Of a stretch of 64,000 nucleotides of DNA, positions 25,666 through 34,365 are shown piece by piece. Under the pieces are notes generated by a model. It saw only the letters and a list, made by a program, of their open reading frames with translations, was not told the DNA's origin and did not search any database. The position numbers and the translations under genes were made by a program. Each line of letters begins with the position of its first letter. Within the stretch, counting starts at the first letter, position 1. Source of the DNA: Jatrophihabitans cynanchi (GTDB lineage: Bacteria; Actinomycetota; Actinomycetes; Mycobacteriales; Jatrophihabitantaceae); NCBI RefSeq assembly GCF_027247405.1, contig NZ_CP097463.1:806001-870000 (forward strand), given 5' to 3'.

Positions 25666-26585
25666 CGGCCGTGGCGGCGGCGCGCACCAGCGAGCGGGAC
25701 GCCACCGGCCGCGCCGGCGGCCGCAGGCGCGGTCGCGGGCTGAGCAGCGCACTCGCCCAGCTGTTCATGATCGCGGCGTGCGTGCTGTGGATCCTGCCGA
25801 TCGGCTTCGCCCTCTACGTGGCGCTACGGCCGTACTCGGAGACGTCCAAGTACGGGTACGTCGCGATGCCGCACCACATCACCCTCTCGAACTTCCAGCA
25901 GGCCTGGACGCAGTCGAACATGCTGCGGTTCTTCGAGAACTCGGTGCTGATCACGGTCCCCGCCGTGATCATCACGTTGGTGCTCGCCTCGTTCGTCGCG
26001 TTCGTGGTGTCCCGGTTCAGCTTCCGGTTCAACATCGCGCTGCTGATCATGTTCACCGCGGGCAACCTGCTGCCACAGCAGGTGATCATCACGCCGCTGT
26101 ACCGGCTCTACCTGCAAGTTCATCTGCCGCACTTCCTCAGCGAAAGCGGGCTGCTGTACAACTCGCTGACCGGGCTCGTGGTCATCAACGTGTCCTTCCA
26201 GCTCGGGTTCTGCGTCTTCGTGCTGAGCAACTTCATGAAGACGCTCCCCGCCGAGATCTACGAGGCGGCCCTGGTCGACGGCGCCTCGGTCTGGTCGCGG
26301 TACTGGCGCCTGACGCTGCCACTGTGCCGGCCGGCGCTGGCCGCCCTCGCCACGCTGCTGACGACGTGGATCTACAACGACTTCTTCTGGGCGATCACCC
26401 TGATCCAGACGGGCAACAAACGGCCGATCACGGCCGCGCTGGCCAACCTGCAGGGGCAGTTCGTGGCAAACCAGAACCTGATCGCCGCCGCCGCGCTGAT
26501 GGCCGCCATCCCGACGCTCGTGGTCTACGTCCTGTTGCAGAAGCAGTTCATCGCCGGCCTGTCACTCGGCTCGACCAAGGGCTGA
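25662..26585 (+). CDS. Sugar ABC transporter permease (MalG type)
   Basis: 307 residues, six helices. EAALVDGASVWSRYWRLTLPLCRP is the EAA loop. ATG 25662 overlaps the MalF-type stop as ATGA, with GGAGG nearby. No ATP-binding gene follows, which is usual in actinobacteria where one MsiK-type ATPase serves several CUT1 importers. Confidence 0.92.
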   Translation: MTAVAAARTSERDATGRAGGRRRGRGLSSALAQLFMIAACVLWILPIGFALYVALRPYSETSKYGYVAMPHHITLSNFQQAWTQSNMLRFFENSVLITVPAVIITLVLASFVAFVVSRFSFRFNIALLIMFTAGNLLPQQVIITPLYRLYLQVHLPHFLSESGLLYNSLTGLVVINVSFQLGFCVFVLSNFMKTLPAEIYEAALVDGASVWSRYWRLTLPLCRPALAALATLLTTWIYNDFFWAITLIQTGNKRPITAALANLQGQFVANQNLIAAAALMAAIPTLVVYVLLQKQFIAGLSLGSTKG

Positions 26586-26590
26586 GCGCC

Positions 26591-27532
26591 TCAGCGGCTA
26601 CCGGCCCATGCGTCCGCGACCATGGTGCGCAGTTCGGGCCGCCGCGGCGCCCAGCCGAGCTCACTGCGGATCCGGTCACCGGCAGCGACGAGCGTGGCCG
26701 GATCGCCGGGTCGCCGCGGCCCGCTCACCACCGGCACCTCATGACCGGTGACCTCGGCAACACAGTCGATCACCTGGCGCACCGAGAAGCCGCTCCCGTT
26801 GCCGAGGTTGTAGACCACGTGCCCGTCCCGCGCGGCGGCGATCGCGAGCACGTGCGCCTCGGCGAGGTCGGCAACGTGGATGTAATCGCGCACGCACGTC
26901 CCGTCCGGGGTCGGATAGTCCTCGCCGTACAGGGTGAGCCGGTCACGCCGGCCGGCTGCGACCTGAAGCGCGATCGGGATCAGGTGCGTCTCGGTCGTGT
27001 GCCGCTCGGTCAGCCCGTTCCACGCGCCCGCGACGTTGAAGTAACGCAGGGACGCGGCCTGCAGTCCGTAGGCGGCCGCGTAGTCCCCGATCATCAGGTC
27101 GACTGCCAGCTTGCTCGAACCGTACGGGCTGGTCGGCCGGGTCGGCGCGTCCTCGGTGATGGGCACCTCGTCCGGCTCGCCGTAGGTCGCAGCAGTGGAG
27201 GAGAACACCAGGCGGCGCACATCGGCCGCCCGCATCGCCTCGAGCAGGGCGCGCGATCCCTCGACGTTGTTCTGCCAGTACAGCGCGGGATTCGTCACCG
27301 ACTCGCCCACCAGCGACTTGGCGGCGAAGTGCAGCACGCCGTCGAAGTCGGCGCTGAGCACGTCGCCCGCCTGATCGATCCCGGCCTGCACGAATTCGGC
27401 ACCGGACGGCACCGCGTCGCGATGACCGGTGGACAGGTCGTCCAGGACGGTGACCCGGTGCCCGGCCTCGAGCAGGTGCCCGGTCACCACCGAACCGATG
27501 TAGCCCGCGCCGCCGCTCACCAGAAGCCTCAT
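26591..27532 (-). CDS. galE: UDP-glucose 4-epimerase GalE
   Basis: 313 residues, extended SDR. NAD-binding [22 protein letters not shown], catalytic Ser region [11 protein letters not shown] and YGSSK (Tyr/Lys), RYFNVAGA. Interconverts UDP-galactose and UDP-glucose and completes the Leloir pathway with galK and galT. Convergent with the transporter genes (5 bp between stops). CAGAAT lies 6 nt before ATG 27532, compatible with leaderless translation. Confidence 0.94.
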   Translation of the reverse strand: MRLLVSGGAGYIGSVVTGHLLEAGHRVTVLDDLSTGHRDAVPSGAEFVQAGIDQAGDVLSADFDGVLHFAAKSLVGESVTNPALYWQNNVEGSRALLEAMRAADVRRLVFSSTAATYGEPDEVPITEDAPTRPTSPYGSSKLAVDLMIGDYAAAYGLQAASLRYFNVAGAWNGLTERHTTETHLIPIALQVAAGRRDRLTLYGEDYPTPDGTCVRDYIHVADLAEAHVLAIAAARDGHVVYNLGNGSGFSVRQVIDCVAEVTGHEVPVVSGPRRPGDPATLVAAGDRIRSELGWAPRRPELRTMVADAWAGSR

Positions 27533-27544
27533 GGCTCCATTCTG

Positions 27545-28390
27545 CTAGCCGCCGACCCGCCAGATCTCATCGGGCGGCGCCGGCGAACGCATCGGGACGG
27601 CCGCGGTCAGCGGGGCAGCGTCGCGGACCAGGTCCGTGAGTTCCGCACCGGACACCACCCGCTGCGGGAACATCGCGCCGGCCGCCCGGCGGGCCAATTC
27701 GGCCACCGGAAGGTCGCCACCAGAGGCCGCGAGCACCACGTTGCCGAACCGGCGTCCCTTGAGCACCGCCGGATCGGCACGCACCAGGACGTCGGCGAAC
27801 ACGGTGCGCAGCGCCGCGACCAGCCGACGGGTGTAGGTGACGTCGCCGCCGTCGGCAATGTTGGCCAGGAACGTCCCCGCGGGCTTGAGGGCGCGCGCGA
27901 CCTCGGTCAGGAACTCCACTGTGGTCAACTCGGCGGGCACCCGGCCGCCGGCGAACGCGTCCAGCACCAGCACGTCCGCACCCGCGTCCCGCAGCGCCAC
28001 GATCCCCTCGGCGCCACCGACCGGGCGGATCCGGACCCTGGTGCCGCGCGCGAACGGCAATCGCGCCCGCACCAGGGCGGTCAGCTGTTCGTCCGGTTCG
28101 AGCACGATCTGGGTCGAGCCGGGCCGGGTGGCGCCGACGTACCGGGCCAGAGTGCACGCTCCCCCGCCGACGTGCGTCACGGCGAGCGGCCCGGCCGGCA
28201 GGGCGTCGAACACGTCGGCGAACCACTGGGCGTACTCGAAGTCCAGGTACGTCGGATCGTCCAGGTCGACGTACGACTGGCGGATCCGGTCGATGAGCAA
28301 CAACCAGCCGCCGGGACGGTCGGCGTCGGCCAGGAACTGGACCGCGCCGCCCGCGGTGCCCTCGCCCGGGTCCCCCTGGTCGGCCAACAC
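27545..28390 (-). CDS. Spermidine synthase-like methyltransferase-fold protein
   Basis: 281 residues. Rossmann motif THVGGGACTLARYV, VLEPDEQLTALVR and VLVLDAFAGGRVPAEL follow the spermidine synthase fold, and RQSYVDLDDPTYLDFEY matches the family N-terminus. The DxxDxx catalytic pattern of true aminopropyltransferases is reduced to LDAFAG, so polyamine synthesis is doubtful; such proteins are common in actinobacteria and of unknown role. GTG start with TAGATT 6 nt upstream, divergent from the kinase. Confidence 0.78.
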   Translation of the reverse strand: MLADQGDPGEGTAGGAVQFLADADRPGGWLLLIDRIRQSYVDLDDPTYLDFEYAQWFADVFDALPAGPLAVTHVGGGACTLARYVGATRPGSTQIVLEPDEQLTALVRARLPFARGTRVRIRPVGGAEGIVALRDAGADVLVLDAFAGGRVPAELTTVEFLTEVARALKPAGTFLANIADGGDVTYTRRLVAALRTVFADVLVRADPAVLKGRRFGNVVLAASGGDLPVAELARRAAGAMFPQRVVSGAELTDLVRDAAPLTAAVPMRSPAPPDEIWRVGG

Positions 28391-28396
28391 GTGCCC

Positions 28397-28402
28397 AATC
28401 TA
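28397..28402 (-). promoter_or_regulatory. -10 box TAGATT, leaderless start at 28390
   Basis: TAGATT, 6 nt, GTG. No Shine-Dalgarno sequence. Confidence 0.5.
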
Positions 28403-28460
28403 GTCAGCACCTCCTGTGCCGTCCGGCGGTGCGTCAGCAAGATCGGACGCGAATCGCCCG

Positions 28461-28466
28461 TAGAAT
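28461..28466 (+). promoter_or_regulatory. -10 box TAGAAT, leaderless start of the kinase gene
   Basis: TAGAAT, 6 nt, GTG 28473. Forms a divergent leaderless pair with the spermidine synthase-like gene. Confidence 0.55.
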
Positions 28467-28472
28467 CACGGC

Positions 28473-30518
28473 GTGCAGACGGCGACCGCAGATCCGCTGA
28501 TCGGCCGCACGCTCGAAGGCCGGTACCGCATCGTCGACCGCATCGCCCGCGGCGGGATGTCCACGGTGTACTCGGCAGTCGACGAGCGGCTCGACCGGCT
28601 TGTCGCGGTCAAGATCATGTCCGGCGCGCTGTCCTCCGACCCCGCGTTCAGCGACCGGTTCGCCCGCGAGGCGCGCGCGGCCGCGAGGTTGACTCACCTG
28701 AACACAGTGGCCGTCTACGACCAGGGCTCGGACACCAGCAACGGCGAGCACCACGTGTTCCTCGTGATGGAGTTGGTTCAGGGCCGCACGCTGCGGGACC
28801 TGATCCGCGAGCGCGCCGCGGCCGCCCCCGGCAACAAGGCCGGCGGGACGTTCACGCCGGCCGAGGCGATCTCGATCATGCAGCCGGTGCTGAGCGCCCT
28901 GTCCGCGGCGCACCGGGCGGGCATCGTGCACCGCGACGTGAAGCCGGAGAACATCCTGCTCTCGGACGACGGCGTGGTGAAGGTCGCGGACTTCGGCCTG
29001 GCCCGCGCGGTCGAGGCCGATGCGGCGTCCACCCGCACCGGGCTGATGATGGGCACCGTCGCGTACTGCGCACCGGAGCAGATCACCCGTGGCCAGGCCG
29101 ACCCCCGCGCGGACGTGTACGCGAGCGGCGTCGTGCTGTTCGAACTGCTCACCGGCAAGCCGCCGTACCAGGGCGAGTCGGCGATGAACGTGGCCTACCA
29201 GCACGTGCACAGCCGGGTTCCCGCCCCGTCCTCGCGGGCCAAGGGCGTTCCGTCGGAGATCGACGAACTCGTGGTGCTCGCCACCGACCCCGACCCGGAC
29301 GAGCGCCCCGCCGACGCAGGTGAGTTCCTTGCCGAACTAGCCGACATCCGCGCGCAACTCGGGCTGCCGGTGGTCCCGATACCGCCGCGCCCCCGCCGCA
29401 CCGCCCGGCCGGGCGGACGGGATGTCGCGCAGGCACGCACCACCGCGCATCCACGCCGGCCGCCCGGCGCGCGCACCACCGATCACCTCGGCGCCATCGC
29501 CGCCGCACCGCACGACACCCAGATCGTGCCGGGGCGCGCGGCGCCCGGCCCTGCCCGTCGCACCGACAGCCCGCCGCCCCCGGTGGTGATCCCGCCGCCG
29601 AAGCGCAAGCAGCTCACCGAGCGGCAGCGGCGCAGGCGGCGCGGGCTGATCGCGCTGCTCGTCATCATCCTGCTCGGCCTCGGGGCCGGCGTCGCCGCCT
29701 GGTGGTTCGCCGCCGGCCGGTACTCGAAGGTGCCGAACCTGCACAACGACAGCCTCACCAGCGCCCGGGCCGAACTGTCCGGCGCCGGCTTCAAGGTGGG
29801 CAGCGTCGCCACCGACTTCTCCGAGACCGTGCCGAAGAACCAGGTGATCGGCACGCGGCCGGGCGCCGGGTCGCGGCTCGAGCGTGGCAAGGCCGTCTCG
29901 ATCACGATCTCACTGGGCAAGTACCGCATCGAGGTGCCCAAGGTCGCCGGCCAGACGCTGGAGGACGCGGAGTCGGCCATCGCCGGCAAGGGCCTGCAGT
30001 TCCGCGTCACGCAGACCTCGGACGACAAGGTGCACGCGGGCAACGCGATCAAGACCAGCCCGGCCGCGGGCGAGAAGGTGAAGAAGGACCAGGTCGTCAC
30101 CATCTTCGTCTCCAGCGGCCCGCCGGTGATCGACATCCCGCAGTTCGACCCCGGCACCCCGGTCGCCCAGGTCGACCGCAAGCTCAAGAGCCTCGGGCTC
30201 AAGGTCAGCCACAACGAGGAGTTCAGCGACAGCGTCCCGAAGAACGGGCTGATCACCCTCGCACCGTCGGACCAGGCCGTGAAGTTCAGCACCATCGTGG
30301 TCACCGTGTCCAAGGGTCCGCAGATGGTGACGATCCCTGACATCGCGCCGCTCGTCACCCTGGCCCGCGACGCGAAGGCGCAGCTGGAGTCACTCGGCCT
30401 CGTGGTCGACCTCGAGCCGATTCCCGGTGCCCGGCAGGATCCGGTCGTGCTGGACATGAACCCCAAGTCCGGCGAGCGGGTCAGGGTGGGTTCCACTGTC
30501 ACGTTGCGGGTCTTCTGA
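28473..30518 (+). CDS. Transmembrane Ser/Thr protein kinase with four PASTA domains (PknL/PknB type)
   Basis: 681 residues. Kinase domain about 14-290: glycine loop RGGMSTVY, VAVKIM lysine, HRDVKPENILL, ADFGLA, GTVAYCAPEQ. A Pro/Arg-rich juxtamembrane stretch is followed by one helix near 389-411 (LIALLVIILLGLGAGVAAWW) and extracellular PASTA repeats beginning near 412, 484, 550 and 615 (VPNLHNDS, VPKVAGQT, IPQFDPGT, IPDIAPL), which bind muropeptides in related kinases. Context with an Rv2175c-like gene and class II aroG points to PknL, although mycobacterial PknL lacks PASTA repeats as I recall. Confidence 0.93.
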   Translation: MQTATADPLIGRTLEGRYRIVDRIARGGMSTVYSAVDERLDRLVAVKIMSGALSSDPAFSDRFAREARAAARLTHLNTVAVYDQGSDTSNGEHHVFLVMELVQGRTLRDLIRERAAAAPGNKAGGTFTPAEAISIMQPVLSALSAAHRAGIVHRDVKPENILLSDDGVVKVADFGLARAVEADAASTRTGLMMGTVAYCAPEQITRGQADPRADVYASGVVLFELLTGKPPYQGESAMNVAYQHVHSRVPAPSSRAKGVPSEIDELVVLATDPDPDERPADAGEFLAELADIRAQLGLPVVPIPPRPRRTARPGGRDVAQARTTAHPRRPPGARTTDHLGAIAAAPHDTQIVPGRAAPGPARRTDSPPPPVVIPPPKRKQLTERQRRRRRGLIALLVIILLGLGAGVAAWWFAAGRYSKVPNLHNDSLTSARAELSGAGFKVGSVATDFSETVPKNQVIGTRPGAGSRLERGKAVSITISLGKYRIEVPKVAGQTLEDAESAIAGKGLQFRVTQTSDDKVHAGNAIKTSPAAGEKVKKDQVVTIFVSSGPPVIDIPQFDPGTPVAQVDRKLKSLGLKVSHNEEFSDSVPKNGLITLAPSDQAVKFSTIVVTVSKGPQMVTIPDIAPLVTLARDAKAQLESLGLVVDLEPIPGARQDPVVLDMNPKSGERVRVGSTVTLRVF

Positions 30519-30525
30519 CGCCGTG

Positions 30526-31365
30526 ATGCGCCGCGTTTCGCCCCTGGGGGCGCATGTTTCGGTCGCCGGCGGCTTGGCGCACGCGCTGCCGCGGGCCGAG
30601 GCGGTCGGCGCCGAGGCGATCCAGATCTTCGTGTCCAGCCCGCGCGCCTGGGCGCCGCCGCCGCCCGATCCGGACGGAGACGACGCGTTCAGGTCGGCCT
30701 GCGACCTGCCGGTCTTCATCCATGCGCCGTATCTGATCAACTTCGGCTCGCCCTCACCGGAGACGCTCGCCCGCTCGTGTGCGGCCCTGGAGTTCGCGCT
30801 GCGGCGGGGCGCGGCAGTCGGCGCGCGCGGCGTCGTGGTGCACGCGGGATCGGCCGTGCTGGGGAACGCGTGGGACGCGGCGATGGCACAGGTGCGTGAG
30901 CACGTACTGCCGCTCCTCGACACGATGCCGCCGGGACCGCGGCTGCTGATCGAGCCGACCGCGGGCGGTGGCGGCGCGCTCGCCTCCAGCGCCGAGTCGC
31001 TCGGTGCGTACCTCGACGTCCTCGGCCGCGACGAGCGAATCGGCGTGTGCCTGGACACCTGCCACATGCACGCCGCCGGCCACGACCTGTCGACGCCCGC
31101 CTCGTTCGCCACCGCGCTGCGCACCTTCGTCCGGGCAGCCGGGCGCGGCGCTGTCGGGCTGGTGCACGTGAACGACAGTCGCGATCCTGCCGGGTCCCGG
31201 CGCGACCGGCACGCGGCGATCGGGCACGGCACGATCGGGCGGGACGGGTTCGCGGCACTGTTCAGCACGCCCGCGATCCGCGGCGTCCCGCTGGTCGTCG
31301 AGTCCGAGGTGGGCGACCATGCCGCCGACATCGCCGCCCTGAAGGCGCTGCGCTCCGGGGCTTGA
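30526..31365 (+). CDS. nfo: Endonuclease IV (AP endonuclease)
   Basis: 279 residues. Metal-binding segments of the family are in order: GAHVSVAGGL, HAPYLINFGSP, VVVHAGSAVL, LLIEPTAGGGG, CLDTCHMHAAGHD, LVHVNDSRDPAGSRRDRHA and VVESEV. Incises DNA at abasic sites with three zinc ions. Starts 7 nt after the kinase stop at ATG 30526 (a GTG immediately upstream is equally possible), so it is probably cotranscribed with the kinase. The mycobacterial equivalent is called end. Confidence 0.93.
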   Translation: MRRVSPLGAHVSVAGGLAHALPRAEAVGAEAIQIFVSSPRAWAPPPPDPDGDDAFRSACDLPVFIHAPYLINFGSPSPETLARSCAALEFALRRGAAVGARGVVVHAGSAVLGNAWDAAMAQVREHVLPLLDTMPPGPRLLIEPTAGGGGALASSAESLGAYLDVLGRDERIGVCLDTCHMHAAGHDLSTPASFATALRTFVRAAGRGAVGLVHVNDSRDPAGSRRDRHAAIGHGTIGRDGFAALFSTPAIRGVPLVVESEVGDHAADIAALKALRSGA

Positions 31366-31388
31366 CGGGCGCGATTGCTGCTCTGTCA

Positions 31389-31420
31389 TGCGATTGCGGG
31401 GTCCTGAGCCCTCAATCGCA
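31389..31420. repeat. Palindromic intergenic element, copy B (inverted relative to A and C)
   Basis: 32-nt imperfect palindrome, TGCGATTGCGGGGTCC then TGAGCCCTCAATCGCA, preceded by CTCTGTCA, the reverse complement of the TGACAGAG that follows copy C. It lies after nfo and before the AbiEi/Vsr-like gene. Confidence 0.7.
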
Positions 31421-31504
31421 GGTCGAACGCGTTGTTCGATTGACTGTCCACAGCTGCGTGCGCCGCCCGGTCGCTGGTCGCCGAATCACGCGAGCCTGTG
31501 CGCC

Positions 31505-32392
31505 ATGGCGCTCTCACTCGGCGATCCGCGGCTGATCAGCACGTGGACCGCACTGCGACTCAGCGGCACCAGCCCCGACCGGATCCGGGCGCAGCTCGAG
31601 GCCGGCCGCTGGCGGCGCTGGGGGTACGCGATCGCCTTGCACAACGGGCCACTCACCCGCGAGCAGCGCTGGTTCGTCGCCCGCGTACACGGTGGCCCGC
31701 GGGCGTTGCTCACCGCGTTCACTGCCCTTGAGGCGTTCGGCCTGTCGGGCTGGCAGCGCGACCGTGTCGATCTGCTCACGCCGGCCGGCGCGCGGCGCAA
31801 CCTCGGCAGCCCGGTCCCGTTCCAGGTTCATCGCGTGCGCACCTGGGACAGCGTGCGCCGCCACCGCCGAGCACCGGTTCACCGTTGCGCCGACGCCGCT
31901 CTGGTCGCGGCTGCGAGCTTCGCGTCGGCGCGCCCGGCGTGCGGATTGCTCGCCGCAGTCGTCCAGCAGCGCCTGGTCGGGCCGGCGCACCTGCGCGAAT
32001 CCCTCGAGCGTGCGCCACGGCTGAGGCACCGGGCGTTGCTGCAGTCGGCGTTAGACGACATCGCGCAGGGCTCACAGGCGCTGTCCGAGATCGACTTCAT
32101 CCGGCTCTGTCGCCGCGCCGGGCTGCCGCCGCCGCAGCGGCAGACGATCCGCCGCGAGCGGGGCGGGCGCCGCCGACACCTGGACGCGACGTGGCGACGC
32201 CGGGACGGACGGTTGCTCGTCGTCGAGGTGGACGGTGCGCTGCATCTGGAACAGCGACGCTGGTGGGACGATCAACATCGCCAGAACGAGATCGTGTTGT
32301 CGGATGCGATCGTGCTCCGATTCCCCAGCGCCGTGGTGCGCACCCAACCCGAGGTGGTCGCCGTCCAGATCCGTCGCGCGCTCGGCCTTTGA
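31505..32392 (+). CDS. AbiEi/DUF559-like protein with Vsr-type nuclease fold
   Basis: 295 residues. The N-terminal part (LISTWTALRLSGTSPDRIRAQL, then GRWRRWGYAIALHNGPL) resembles the winged-helix of AbiEi-type antitoxin-like proteins. The C-terminus (HLDATWRR, LLVVEVDGALHLEQ, RQNEIVLSDAIVLRFPS) resembles very-short-patch-repair/DUF559 endonucleases, with the D...ExD pattern of PD-(D/E)XK nucleases. Such proteins are abundant in actinobacteria and of unknown function; no AbiEii partner is present. The gene is bracketed by palindrome copies B and C in opposite orientation. No clear ribosome site before ATG 31505. Confidence 0.7.
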   Translation: MALSLGDPRLISTWTALRLSGTSPDRIRAQLEAGRWRRWGYAIALHNGPLTREQRWFVARVHGGPRALLTAFTALEAFGLSGWQRDRVDLLTPAGARRNLGSPVPFQVHRVRTWDSVRRHRRAPVHRCADAALVAAASFASARPACGLLAAVVQQRLVGPAHLRESLERAPRLRHRALLQSALDDIAQGSQALSEIDFIRLCRRAGLPPPQRQTIRRERGGRRRHLDATWRRRDGRLLVVEVDGALHLEQRRWWDDQHRQNEIVLSDAIVLRFPSAVVRTQPEVVAVQIRRALGL

Positions 32393-32394
32393 GG

Positions 32395-32426
32395 TGCGAT
32401 AGCGGGGCCGGGGCCCCGCTATCGCA
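32395..32426. repeat. Palindromic intergenic element, copy C
   Basis: Perfect 15-bp arms around a GG centre: TGCGATAGCGGGGCC then GGCCCCGCTATCGCA, followed by TGACAGAGC. Begins 2 nt after the stop of the AbiEi/Vsr-like gene. Could terminate that transcript, but the shared flank beyond the stem and the absence of a U-tract suggest a dispersed repeat. Confidence 0.75.
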
Positions 32427-32452
32427 TGACAGAGCGGGCAGCGGGCGGTGTA

Positions 32453-32458
32453 TAGGCT
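32453..32458 (+). promoter_or_regulatory. -10 box TAGGCT, leaderless start of aroF
   Basis: TAGGCT, 7 nt, ATG 32466; no Shine-Dalgarno sequence. Confidence 0.55.
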
Positions 32459-32465
32459 GCCCTGC

Positions 32466-33497
32466 ATGGTCATCGTCATGGCGCCGGGTGCCTCCGACAG
32501 CGACATCGCCGACGTCGTCACGCACATCGAGACGCACGGCGGGCAGGCGTTCGTCAGCCGCGGCGTGATGCGCACGATCGTCGGCGTGGTGGGCACCGAG
32601 GAGGTGCTCGAGACGCTGGACGCCGGCAGGCTGCCCGGTGTCGCCGAGACGATGCGCATCACCGCCCCGTACAAGCTGGTGTCCGCGCAGAACCACGCGA
32701 AGCGCACCACGATCCGGGTCGGCGGCGTGCCGATCGGTCCGGACACGTTCACCCTGATCGCGGGTCCGTGCGCGGTCGAGACGGCCGAGCAGACCCTCGA
32801 GTCGGCGCGGATGGCCAAGCGCGCGGGCGCGACCCTGCTGCGCGGCGGCGCGTACAAGCCCAGGACCTCGCCCTACGCGTTCCAGGGGTTGGGCGTCGAG
32901 GGCTTGCGCATCCTGGCCGAGGTGCGCGACGTCGTAGGGCTGCCGATCGTCACCGAGGTGATGGACGCCGCCGACGTCGAGGTCGTGACCGAGCACGCGG
33001 ACATGCTGCAGGTCGGTACCCGGAACATGCAGAACTTCGGCCTGTTGCAGGCGGTCGGCGCGTGCGGCAAGCCGGTGATGCTCAAGCGCGGCCTGACCGC
33101 GACGTACGAGGAATGGCTGATGGCGGCCGAGTACATCGCCCAGCGCGGCAACCTGGACATCGTGCTGTGCGAGCGCGGTGTGCGCTCGTTCGAGCCCGCG
33201 ATCCGCAATCTGCTGGACGTGTCCGCGGTACCGATGATGCAGCGCCTCTCGCACCTGCCGGTGATCGTCGACCCGTCGCACGCCGCCGGCCGGCGCGACC
33301 TGGTGGTGCCGCTCGCGCGTGCCGGGATCGCGGCCGGAGCCGACGGCGTGATGGTCGACGTGCACCCGCACCCGGAGGCGGCTCTGTGCGACGGCGCCCA
33401 GGCCCTCTTCGGCGACGCGCTGGACGAGCTGGCACGCGCCGTCAGCACCATCCCGGCGCTGCTCGGTCGCACGTCGGCCGCCCACCTCGCCGGCTGA
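32466..33497 (+). CDS. aroF: 3-deoxy-7-phosphoheptulonate synthase, class I (AroF, KDO8P-like subtype)
   Basis: 343 residues. An N-terminal ferredoxin-like regulatory domain (MVIVMAPGASDSDIADVVTH) precedes the barrel: AGPCAVET (metal Cys), GGAYKPRTSPYAFQG, GTRNMQNF, VMLKRGL, VIVDPSHAAGRRD, DVHPHPEAALCDG. Condenses phosphoenolpyruvate and erythrose 4-phosphate, the first shikimate step. A second, unrelated class II enzyme lies 4 kb away on the opposite strand. Alone in its transcription unit. Confidence 0.93.
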   Translation: MVIVMAPGASDSDIADVVTHIETHGGQAFVSRGVMRTIVGVVGTEEVLETLDAGRLPGVAETMRITAPYKLVSAQNHAKRTTIRVGGVPIGPDTFTLIAGPCAVETAEQTLESARMAKRAGATLLRGGAYKPRTSPYAFQGLGVEGLRILAEVRDVVGLPIVTEVMDAADVEVVTEHADMLQVGTRNMQNFGLLQAVGACGKPVMLKRGLTATYEEWLMAAEYIAQRGNLDIVLCERGVRSFEPAIRNLLDVSAVPMMQRLSHLPVIVDPSHAAGRRDLVVPLARAGIAAGADGVMVDVHPHPEAALCDGAQALFGDALDELARAVSTIPALLGRTSAAHLAG

Positions 33498-33550
33498 GCG
33501 GCACGCGCGCCGCGAAGTTCCGGGTGCCCTGGAAACCCGCGCGACTTCGA

Positions 33551-34126
33551 TCAGGTTGTGTCGCTGTTGCCGCCACCGACGGTGCGGATGATCTGTTCGG
33601 CCACGGCCCGCAGGCCGCCGTGCTCGAGGCCGGCCCGTCGTTCCAGCTCGACGCGGGCCGCGCCGGGGGTGTGACCTCGGTCGATGAGCACACCGACGGC
33701 TCGGTCGATCGCGATGTGGGTGTCGAGGCCGGACTCGGTGACGTCGGTGCTGAGGTGCCGGTCAAGGACGATCGTGGCGGGGTCGATTCCGAGGGAATAG
33801 CTGAGATCGGCGGCGAGATCGATGAACGCCCCGGGTGTGGCGGCGAGCAGCAGGAGGGTGCTCGCCGGATCGGTGGCGGTGAGCGCCCCTAGCGGAAGCA
33901 GTAGCGAGGTTGCCGCGGGGCGGCCGCCGGCACCGTGCTCACGGACGGTGAAGCTCACCGTGTGGCCGTCCAGCCCGATCGTCATCGTCAGGCCGGTAAA
34001 GGCGCTTACGGCGAGTTTGACGTCGTCGGCGACGGCCCGCAGTTGCGTCTCGAGGTCGATGTCGTCGTTGCCGAGGGCCTGGGTGAGCGCGGCGAGGTCA
34101 GCCGTCAAGGCTGCGGAGATGTCCAC
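33551..34126 (-). CDS. ANTAR-like regulatory protein, degenerate GAF
   Basis: 191 residues. The N-terminal 125 residues form an alpha/beta domain resembling a reduced GAF sensor (LTMTIGLDGHTVSFTVRE). The C-terminus (LDTHIAIDRAVGVLIDRGHT, then ARVELERRAGLEHGGLRAVA) matches the three-helix ANTAR fold that binds RNA and prevents termination, though aromatic positions of the classic domain look changed. GTG start with GGAG about 10 nt upstream. Adjacent to a canonical GAF-ANTAR gene; possibly partners. Confidence 0.7.
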   Translation of the reverse strand: MDISAALTADLAALTQALGNDDIDLETQLRAVADDVKLAVSAFTGLTMTIGLDGHTVSFTVREHGAGGRPAATSLLLPLGALTATDPASTLLLLAATPGAFIDLAADLSYSLGIDPATIVLDRHLSTDVTESGLDTHIAIDRAVGVLIDRGHTPGAARVELERRAGLEHGGLRAVAEQIIRTVGGGNSDTT

Positions 34127-34317
34127 CGAGGGTTCTCCGGCGTCCCGATCGCAGAATCTTGTGCCCGTTCGGGCGGCAGCAGGTCGCTGTGGCCGTCATC
34201 CAAGGCCAGAGGCGGGTCGGGTCCCGGATCCAAGGCTTCAGGCGTCCTACGCTACGCGCCGAACGCGAGTGCCGGGACGCTTGCACGTCGCCGTGCTCGG
34301 CCCAGGGTCAGGCCCGG

Positions 34318-34365
34318 GGTCAGGCCTCGGTGTGGTCAGGCCTCGGTGTGGTCAGGCCTCGGTGT
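34318..34365 (-). repeat. 16-bp tandem array (3 units) anchored on a stop codon
   Basis: Unit on the minus strand CACACCGAGGCCTGAC with one extra base; each copy repeats the last codons (His-Thr-Glu-Ala) and the TGA of the GAF-ANTAR gene. The gene stop at 34352-34354 lies in the first unit and further copies plus a degenerate fourth lie downstream. Confidence 0.85.

Noticed and set aside
25778-29323. 1181-residue open plus-strand frame spanning galE and the kinase start
   Set aside because: Arg/Gly/Pro-rich shadow of the MalG-type, GalE and kinase genes, typical of high-GC antisense openness.
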